Program-made: the position numbers and the translations under genes | Notes under the pieces: generated by a model | The model's database searches: none | What the model was told of the DNA's origin: nothing | The model's input: only the letters and a program-made list of their open reading frames with translations | From: Acinetobacter lwoffii | GTDB taxonomy: Bacteria > Pseudomonadota > Gammaproteobacteria > Pseudomonadales > Moraxellaceae | Direction: 5' to 3' | Assembly: GCF_019343495.1 (NCBI RefSeq) | Contig: NZ_CP072549.1 | Coordinates: forward strand, 2,046,001-2,110,000 | Length of the DNA stretch: 64,000 bases | Shown: positions 57,601-64,000 of the stretch, one piece after another | Layout: every line of letters begins with the position of its first letter | Position numbering within the stretch: the stretch's first letter is position 1

Positions 57601-59260
57601 TTGACTTTCCTAATAAAATTTTAATGAGACCTTGGGTAGAACCGTCCAAACCATCCAGATCGGTTTGTTCACCATTCAGTATTGGCAATAGCTGGTTGGC
57701 AATTTCCTTGCCTTTTTCTACGCCCCACTGGTCAAACGGATTGATATTCCACAGCACGGACTGGACAAATACCTTGTGCTCATACAGTGCAATAAGCATG
57801 CCCAAACTGTATGGATTGAGTTCCTGCAATAACAGGGTACTGCTCGGCTGATTACCTTCATACTGTTTATAAGCCGGTAAGCTCGCCAATTCAGTTTGAT
57901 CCAGTGCTTCATTGCCAAAAGCCAGTAAGCGCGATTGCGCCAGACAGTTGGATAAGGCCAGATGATGTTGTTCGACTAATGCTTCAGCGCTGTCTGCATA
58001 GGTATATTGCTGGCTGTTATAACGTTCTACCGGTGCAATAAAATCACAGCTGACTGACTGCGTACCCTGATGCAATAACTGATAGAAGGCATGCTGGGCA
58101 TTCGGCCCGACCTCACCCCAGATAATCGGGCAGGTATCTAGCTGGACTTTCTCGCCATTACGTTGAATTGATTTGCCGTTGGATTCCATTTCCAGCTGTT
58201 GCAGATAGGAGGCAAAATATTTCAGCCGCCCATCATAAGGCAGAATTGCATGGGTCTGAATATCCAGAAAATTGGTATTCCATGCTCCCAAAAGTCCCAT
58301 CAATACCGGAATATTGCGTTCGAAAGGCTGGTACTGAAAATGCTGATCCACGGCATAGGCACCCGCCAGCAGCTGCTTAAAGCCTTCAATGCCGATACTC
58401 AAGGCAATTGGCAGTCCGATACAGGACCAGAGTGAATAACGCCCACCGACCCAGTCCCAGAGCAGCAACTGGTTTTCCGGTGCAATTCCCCATGCGGTCA
58501 TTTTTTCCGGCTTGGTTGATACTCCAATAAAATGATGCTTGAGAATATAAGGATGTTGACCCAAAGCCTTCTCCAGCCACAAGCGTACCGTCTGAGCATT
58601 GGTCAGGGTATCAATGGTGCCGAAGGATTTGGAGGAAATAATAAACAGTGTCGTTTCCGGACGCAGCTGATGCAACAGCTCAGACAACTGACTGCCATCC
58701 ATAGTCGAAACAAAATGTACGTTGAGTGGCTGGGCAGACTGGTATTTAAAATCAGATAAAGCATGCGTGACCATCAAGGGACCGAGGTCTGATCCGCCCA
58801 CCCCGATATTGACCACATCCTGAATGACTTCCCCGGTGGCACCGCGACGCTGTCCGGCATGAATTTGTTCCACCAGCGCATACATACGCTCCAGCTGGGC
58901 ATGCACATCAGCTGCCAGATCAGCATGCTGTTGATCCTGTTTCGGCAGGCGCAATGCCCAGTGCATGGCAGCACGCTGCTCGGTATAGTTGATTTTTTGA
59001 TTGGAAAATAGGGAGCCAATCCAGGATCTGAGGTTCTGTGCATCGGCCCATTCGATCAGCCCCTGCATCACATTCTTATTGATTCGGTGTTTGCTATAGT
59101 CAAACAGCAGTTGTTCAAACTGGATAGAATATCGATTAAAACGCTGCGGGTCAGCAGCAAACAGCTCCCGCAAATGCTCAGACTGAAGCTGTTCTTTGTT
59201 CGAGGCGAGTTTCTGACACACAGTTTCAGTGTCGAGATTTGGATTAAAATGGCTCAACAT
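57593..59260 (-). CDS. gpi: Glucose-6-phosphate isomerase
   Basis: 555 residues with the phosphoglucose isomerase signatures: [53 protein letters not shown] and, near the end, [13 protein letters not shown]. It links fructose-6-P and glucose-6-P for sugar nucleotide supply. Its ATG overlaps the ugd stop by one base. Confidence 0.96.
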   Translation of the reverse strand: MLSHFNPNLDTETVCQKLASNKEQLQSEHLRELFAADPQRFNRYSIQFEQLLFDYSKHRINKNVMQGLIEWADAQNLRSWIGSLFSNQKINYTEQRAAMHWALRLPKQDQQHADLAADVHAQLERMYALVEQIHAGQRRGATGEVIQDVVNIGVGGSDLGPLMVTHALSDFKYQSAQPLNVHFVSTMDGSQLSELLHQLRPETTLFIISSKSFGTIDTLTNAQTVRLWLEKALGQHPYILKHHFIGVSTKPEKMTAWGIAPENQLLLWDWVGGRYSLWSCIGLPIALSIGIEGFKQLLAGAYAVDQHFQYQPFERNIPVLMGLLGAWNTNFLDIQTHAILPYDGRLKYFASYLQQLEMESNGKSIQRNGEKVQLDTCPIIWGEVGPNAQHAFYQLLHQGTQSVSCDFIAPVERYNSQQYTYADSAEALVEQHHLALSNCLAQSRLLAFGNEALDQTELASLPAYKQYEGNQPSSTLLLQELNPYSLGMLIALYEHKVFVQSVLWNINPFDQWGVEKGKEIANQLLPILNGEQTDLDGLDGSTQGLIKILLGKSNG

Positions 59261-60516
59261 TAACGTCCCACCCCAATATAATTAAAACCACGTGTCTTGA
59301 CATACGTCGGATCATACAGATTACGCCCATCCAGAATCAGGGGATGCTGCATCAGCTTGATCAAATATGGATAATCCGGACTGCCGTACTGTTTCCATGC
59401 CGTAATCAGACACAAGGCATGCGCCCCTTCCACAGCCTGATACTGGTCTTTACACAGGATCAGGTCTTCCCGTGGCCCATAGACCTTTTCAATATTTGCG
59501 ATTGCCTGAGGATCATGCAGCTTGACCGTCACGCCTTGTGCCCACAAAGCGGTCAGCATGGCATGTACCGGAGACTGCTGGATACTTGGAGTATTTTCCT
59601 TAAAGGCTGCACCCCAGATCGCAATGACTTTACCCTTTAAATCTCCACGGAAATAGTTCCAGAGTTTACGGAACAATAATTCTTTTTGCTGTTCGTTAAT
59701 GTCCCAGACCTGCTCCAACAGCTGGTTTTTCACTCCTGAATCTGCCACGGCGTGAGTAAGCGTCCGGATATCATGAGAGAAATTCTCTCCACCAAAACCA
59801 ACGCCGGGGAACAAATAGGCAGAACCAATCCGGTTATCCGCAGCCATGCCTTGCCGTACCTGCTCAATATCAATGCCCAGTTTTTCTGCCACGCTGGCCA
59901 GATCATTCATATAACTGATCCGGGTGGCCAGCATGCCGGAAATACTCAGCTTGGTAAATTCAGCATCCAGAACTGGCATAAATAAATATTGTTGGGTACG
60001 TGGAAATAATGGCCGTAATAATTCTTTGATTTTAGGCTGTATATCTGCATGATCACAGCCCACAATCAGTTGGGTGGCCTGAGTAAAGCTACGCAGTGCA
60101 TTCCCTTCCTGAATAATATCTGGCAGATAAATCCAGTCATCATTCGGCAGCAACTGCTGAAAGCGCTGGGTGCCATGCAAGCCAAAGGTGGAGGCATTAA
60201 TCATCAGTTTGGGATGGGCAAAACAGGCATGCCGGATGGTGTCCAGCATCTGAAATGCCTGCTGTTCTTCAGTCGCATTAAAACTAAAGAAAAAAACATC
60301 CTGATTAAAATCCAGATGCTGAAAATCGCAACAGTTTAAAAAGCCAGATTTTTCCTGTTTTTGCAGTAATTGTTGTAGAGATTCATCCTGGAAATAGGGC
60401 CGGGCCGACTCATCTGCATTGAAGCTATTACACCAGACCACCTGGTGACCACACTCAGATAAAAGAGCCGACATGACTCCGGAAAATAAGGTTTTTCCCA
60501 ATACTGCGACTTTCAT
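59260..60516 (-). CDS. ugd: UDP-glucose 6-dehydrogenase family protein, catalytic Cys absent
   Basis: 418 residues in the ugd position of the K locus. The three-part UDPGDH layout is present, with retained Lys189 ([12 protein letters not shown]) and Asn204 (SYMNDLA). The motif that normally reads GGSCFPKD, with the nucleophilic Cys, is GGENFSHD (242-249), so Asn245 replaces Cys. The N-terminal nucleotide loop is also atypical (GKTLFSG). I recall similar sequences in other Acinetobacter K loci, so the name is kept, but conversion of UDP-glucose to UDP-glucuronate should be tested. Confidence 0.8.
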   Translation of the reverse strand: MKVAVLGKTLFSGVMSALLSECGHQVVWCNSFNADESARPYFQDESLQQLLQKQEKSGFLNCCDFQHLDFNQDVFFFSFNATEEQQAFQMLDTIRHACFAHPKLMINASTFGLHGTQRFQQLLPNDDWIYLPDIIQEGNALRSFTQATQLIVGCDHADIQPKIKELLRPLFPRTQQYLFMPVLDAEFTKLSISGMLATRISYMNDLASVAEKLGIDIEQVRQGMAADNRIGSAYLFPGVGFGGENFSHDIRTLTHAVADSGVKNQLLEQVWDINEQQKELLFRKLWNYFRGDLKGKVIAIWGAAFKENTPSIQQSPVHAMLTALWAQGVTVKLHDPQAIANIEKVYGPREDLILCKDQYQAVEGAHALCLITAWKQYGSPDYPYLIKLMQHPLILDGRNLYDPTYVKTRGFNYIGVGR

Positions 60517-60528
60517 AATATTCCTTTC

Positions 60529-61404
60529 TTATAAAGCAAGTTCCTGAATCAATGCTTTAAACTCGCTACCGAGTTTAGGATGATCAATGCCATAATGTAA
60601 AACAGCCTTTAAATAACCTAACTTGCTGCCACAGTCGAAGGTCTGACCTTTCATACGATAGGCTTCTACGGCTTCGGTTTGCTGCAGCATGGCAATCGCA
60701 TCGGTCAGCTGGATTTCATTACCTGCCCCGCGTGGGGTCTGTTCCAAAAGCTGCATGATTTTTGCCGGCAGAATATAACGTCCGACCACAGACAGATTTG
60801 AAGGTGCAGTACCGATGGCCGGTTTCTCGACGATTCCTTGCATGACGATACTTTCCCCTTCCTCAGGCGATGCTGCAACATCAACAATGCCATACTGGTC
60901 GACCAGATGTTCAGGTACCGCTTCTACCATGATTTGTGAAGCCCGAGATTGAGCATAACGCTGAATCATGCGTGCCAGATCATTTTCCGGATCCTGATCC
61001 TTGACCAGTACATCCGGCAATAATACCGCGAAATCATCATCGCCAATCACTGCTTTGGCACACAATACTGCATGGCCCAGACCCAGAGGCTGTGGCTGGC
61101 GTACACTAATCACACTCACGCCTGCAGGCAGAATCTCCGTAATTTCTTTCAGCAGGTCGGTTTTGTTTTTTTGCTCAAGGGTGGTTTCAAGCTCAAAGTT
61201 ACGGTCAAAATAGTTTTCAATCGAAGCCTTGGAAGAATGGGTCACCAGAATAATCTGCTCAATTCCGGCAGCAACCGCTTCACGGACCACATATTCAATC
61301 GCAGGGCGATCCACGACAGTCACCATCTCTTTCGGAATGGATTTGCTGGCAGGTAAGAAACGCGTACCTAGACCCGCCACAGGGAGAATTGCTTTTTTGA
61401 TCAT
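60529..61404 (-). CDS. galU: UTP-glucose-1-phosphate uridylyltransferase
   Basis: 291 residues: PVAGLGTRFLPASKSIPKEM nucleotide loop, VVDRPAIEYVV, the GLGHAVLCA segment and IVEKPAIGTAPSNLSVVGRY. It makes UDP-glucose for the K locus and LOS. It starts 12 bases after gdr, in the same operon. Confidence 0.96.
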   Translation of the reverse strand: MIKKAILPVAGLGTRFLPASKSIPKEMVTVVDRPAIEYVVREAVAAGIEQIILVTHSSKASIENYFDRNFELETTLEQKNKTDLLKEITEILPAGVSVISVRQPQPLGLGHAVLCAKAVIGDDDFAVLLPDVLVKDQDPENDLARMIQRYAQSRASQIMVEAVPEHLVDQYGIVDVAASPEEGESIVMQGIVEKPAIGTAPSNLSVVGRYILPAKIMQLLEQTPRGAGNEIQLTDAIAMLQQTEAVEAYRMKGQTFDCGSKLGYLKAVLHYGIDHPKLGSEFKALIQELAL

Positions 61405-61416
61405 ATCTATAAAAAC

Positions 61417-63291
61417 CTAGTTCACTTTAATTTCGTTACCGCGTACATAACCGTCGACATAATGTTCCAGTTGTGCCAGTGCCCATTCAATATCGGCCTG
61501 AGTCGCGGTAAGTTCATGTATACGGTTAAATACTGCCAGAATTTCTGCCAATGGATAATGTTTTTCGACAGAACGCAGAATACGCGTATGCGCGGTAATT
61601 TCCGTATTTTCTTCGTCAATCAGCAGCTCTTCATACAGCTTCTCGCCCGGACGTAATCCGCTATATTGAATTTCAATATCACCATTTGGATTTTGTTCTT
61701 CTCGAACCTTGAGTCCGCTCAGCGCAACCATTTGTCGTGCCAGATCCTGAATCCGTACCGGTTCGCCCATATCCAGCAGGAATACGTCTCCGCCCGTACC
61801 CAAAGCACCGGCCTGAATCACCAGTTGCGAAGCTTCCGGAATGGTCATAAAGAACCGGGTCACTTCCGGATGAGTCACGGTAATCGGTCCACCCTTGGCA
61901 ATCTGCTGTTTAAACAGCGGCACCACCGAACCCGAAGAACCGAGTACATTGCCAAAGCGCACAATACTGATCTGGGTCTGGTTCTGGGCTTCTGCCATGG
62001 CCTGACAATACAGCTCGGCCATACGCTTGGTCGCTCCCATCACGTTGGTTGGACGTACGGCCTTATCGGTTGAAATTAACACAAAAGTTTCGACGCCTTT
62101 CTTCACCGCAGCATTCACACTAAAGGCGGTTCCGACGGCATTGTTTTTTAGCCCTGCCAGCGGATTACATTCCACTAGCGGGACATGTTTATAGGCGGCA
62201 GCATGGTAAACAGTCTGTACACCATATTGTTCAATTACCCGTTCCAGCTTGGATTCATCCAGTACAGAGCCCAGAATCGGAATAATTTCACAGCTAGCGC
62301 TAAGGCGTAACTCTTTTTCAATACTATACAGTGCGAATTCAGTCAGTTCATAAATAACCAGTTTGGCCGGCTGGTTTTTAATGATCTGGCGGCAGAGTTC
62401 TGAACCAATCGACCCGCCAGCGCCTGTCACCATCACCACTTTATCTTTAATGTTTCTGGCCAGCAGCTCCGGCACTGGCGGCACCGGATCACGCCCCAGC
62501 AAATCGATAATATCCACTTCCTGAATATCAGAAATTCGGATTTCACCATCCACCAGTTTGGTCAGCCCTGGAATCTCGGTAATTTTTAAATGTGCCGGTT
62601 CTAAAAACTTGATGATTTCACTTTTACGGACCCGCCCTACCGAAGGCAACGCAATCAGGATTTCATCAATTTTTTGCTTGCGCATGAGTTTTAAGGCAGT
62701 CTGTGCATCATAGACTTTAAGTCGACCCAGCTGCTGTCCCGCCAGCGAGCGTTTGTCGTCAATAAACATGATCGGCAAATGTTCATTGGAACGATACAGT
62801 GCAGCAGCAACCTGTTGACCGGCATGACCCGCACCATAAATCGCAATGCGTTTTTTCTGTACATCGGCCTGCAAGTAGGAACGGATAATAAAACGGATGA
62901 TGCCCCGGCTAAACCAGATCCAGGCAAACATCATAAAGCCGAACATCAGAGGAATAGAGGTCGGAATAAATGCCGGGGTAAAATAAGCCAGGGCATAAAG
63001 ACCAGCGACAGTCAATGCCGTCGCCAGCCCCATCTTGATCATAAACACTTCATTATAAGTACGGACAATAAAGCGATAGACCCCACACACGAATAGGGAT
63101 ACGACTGCAATTACACTGACCCAAACCGCACCAAAAGCCAGATTCGGTACCACTTCTGCGCCTAAATCAAAACGGCGAATGGCATAACACAGCCAGATCA
63201 AGACAGGAAAAGCACAAAAATCTAGAATAATTAAAAATGCAAGTTTGGCGGCTCGTGGTGATTCTACGAAAGGCGTAATGATCGATTTCAC
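61417..63291 (-). CDS. gdr: Membrane UDP-GlcNAc 4,6-dehydratase (CapD/WbpM family)
   Basis: 624 residues: about four membrane helices (1-135), a first Rossmann domain (IAIYGAGHAGQQ, about 149-275) and a second, catalytic one with TGAGGSIGSE (289-298), STDKA (407-411) and the MGATK site (418-422), where Met replaces the usual Tyr as in WbpM/PglF. It starts the path to bacillosamine-type sugars (QuiNAc4NAc in Acinetobacter capsules). The aminotransferase gene upstream fits that path. Confidence 0.9.
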   Translation of the reverse strand: MKSIITPFVESPRAAKLAFLIILDFCAFPVLIWLCYAIRRFDLGAEVVPNLAFGAVWVSVIAVVSLFVCGVYRFIVRTYNEVFMIKMGLATALTVAGLYALAYFTPAFIPTSIPLMFGFMMFAWIWFSRGIIRFIIRSYLQADVQKKRIAIYGAGHAGQQVAAALYRSNEHLPIMFIDDKRSLAGQQLGRLKVYDAQTALKLMRKQKIDEILIALPSVGRVRKSEIIKFLEPAHLKITEIPGLTKLVDGEIRISDIQEVDIIDLLGRDPVPPVPELLARNIKDKVVMVTGAGGSIGSELCRQIIKNQPAKLVIYELTEFALYSIEKELRLSASCEIIPILGSVLDESKLERVIEQYGVQTVYHAAAYKHVPLVECNPLAGLKNNAVGTAFSVNAAVKKGVETFVLISTDKAVRPTNVMGATKRMAELYCQAMAEAQNQTQISIVRFGNVLGSSGSVVPLFKQQIAKGGPITVTHPEVTRFFMTIPEASQLVIQAGALGTGGDVFLLDMGEPVRIQDLARQMVALSGLKVREEQNPNGDIEIQYSGLRPGEKLYEELLIDEENTEITAHTRILRSVEKHYPLAEILAVFNRIHELTATQADIEWALAQLEHYVDGYVRGNEIKVN

Positions 63292-63373
63292 TGGATGCGT
63301 TGTCTCAATTCTAATAAATTTTTAATAAGTCACAATGCGATGAGTAACTTAAAAACATATTCTATATAAGTTA

Positions 63374-63393
63374 AATGCACCGAACACGGTGCA
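63374..63393 (-). terminator. Hairpin between aminotransferase and gdr genes
   Basis: TGCACCG (63376-63382) / CGGTGCA (63387-63393) with an AACA loop. No good T run follows on the minus strand, so it may be an attenuator or mRNA-processing hairpin rather than a full terminator. Confidence 0.45.
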
Positions 63394-63409
63394 CTTATAT
63401 TCTTAAAGT

Positions 63410-64000
63410 TTAAGCAACTATTCTATTAATAACTTGTTGAATTGCGGTGACTGTTTTGTTAATACTTTCATCGCTTAAAGTAGGATGAACTAAAAACATC
63501 AGACTGGTTTCACCCAATTGCTGCGCATTTTTCAAACGCTGTGTCGGACGCCATGGCGTATCATCAAAAGCATGCTCGAGATAAACTTCTGAACAAGAGC
63601 CACTGAAACAAGGCACATTCTGTGCATTGATTTCCTGCATGATCCGGTTACGTGACCAACCTTCTGGTAAGATATCGATATTGACCTGGACATAACATTT
63701 ATAAGCAGCGTGCACATAATCATCGGATGGGCGATGGACAGTAAAATAAGGACTGTCTGCAAATGCTGCATCAATTTTCTGCATATTGGCAAGGCGTTTT
63801 GCAGTCCATTCCGGCATTTTTTTCAGTTGAATACGGCCGATCACACCCTGCATTTCCATCATGCGCCAGTTGGTGCCAAAGGAGTCATGCAACCAGCGGA
63901 AACCCGGTGGATGCTGCTTGTTATAGATGCTGTCAAAGTTCTTGCCATGGTCTTTATAGGACCACATTTTTTTCCACAGCTCTTCATCATTGGTGGTGAC
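63410..64000 (-). CDS. DegT/DnrJ/EryC1 aminotransferase, C-terminal part
   Basis: The frame is open to the window edge (VTTNDEELWKKMWSYKDHGK at the edge), so the start lies beyond 64000. The 196 residues seen match the C-terminal half of sugar aminotransferases such as PglE/QhbB: KDHGKNF, TNWRMMEMQGVIGRIQL, VPCFSGSCSEVY. It would aminate the 4-keto sugar made by the CapD-type enzyme, on the path to QuiNAc4NAc. The PLP-binding Lys is outside the window. Confidence 0.85.
   Translation of the reverse strand, partial: VTTNDEELWKKMWSYKDHGKNFDSIYNKQHPPGFRWLHDSFGTNWRMMEMQGVIGRIQLKKMPEWTAKRLANMQKIDAAFADSPYFTVHRPSDDYVHAAYKCYVQVNIDILPEGWSRNRIMQEINAQNVPCFSGSCSEVYLEHAFDDTPWRPTQRLKNAQQLGETSLMFLVHPTLSDESINKTVTAIQQVINRIVA

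Overview
This is a chromosomal window from a gammaproteobacterium, almost certainly an Acinetobacter other than a typical A. baumannii. The evidence is the moderately AT-rich sequence, the Acinetobacter-style capsule (K) locus tail (gdr-galU-ugd-gpi-gne1-...-pgm), the glmU-glmS pair, the RibB-type protein with a degenerate RibA half, and a 1101-bp insertion sequence with the layout I remember for ISAba11. There are no rRNA genes, CRISPR arrays or prophages. All calls come from reading the sequence; no database search was run.

Layout. 1-7.6 kb: end of an aminotransferase gene, a MATE efflux pump, a divergent SDR/TetR pair with a palindromic operator, phoB-phoR with Pho-box-like repeats upstream, a glutathione transferase and a pirin. 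7.6-17.4 kb: a parS-like palindrome, two paralogous membrane diguanylate cyclases in tandem, an Mrr-type restriction endonuclease, guaA, a DedA protein, a LysE-family exporter, a lipoprotein, an orphan ParA, SirB and BolA family proteins. 17.6-17.8 kb: two identical tRNA-Gly(GCC) genes.

18.0-31.3 kb: an ABC-transporter-dependent (group 2) capsule island, all on the minus strand: PhyH-like dioxygenase, kpsM, kpsT, kpsE, kpsD, two large AT-rich multidomain polysaccharide enzymes, kpsC and kpsS. It lies between two nearly identical terminators. KpsS/KpsC build the Kdo linker, the two large enzymes probably make and decorate the polymer, and KpsMTED export it.

31.5-43.4 kb: housekeeping genes (malic enzyme, a hydrolase, an aldehyde dehydrogenase, ribB-ribH-nusB-thiL-pgpA, glmU-glmS). 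43.4-54.2 kb: a Tn7-like element in attTn7 just downstream of glmS, with a full tnsABCDE set colinear with Tn7. It is decayed: tnsB is split by an ISAba11-like IS with a clean 5-bp duplication, TnsA appears to lack its active-site Gln/Lys, a cargo GNAT toxin gene is a pseudogene while its antitoxin is intact, and no left end is visible between tnsE and pgm. Several sets of TnsB-site-like repeats suggest more than one insertion or a mini-element.

54.2-64 kb: the conserved end of a second, Wzy-type capsule (K) locus: pgm, a Core-2-like glycosyltransferase, gne1, gpi, a divergent ugd, galU, gdr and a DegT-family aminotransferase cut by the window edge. The strain therefore seems equipped for two capsule pathways within about 45 kb, separated by a Tn7-like insertion.
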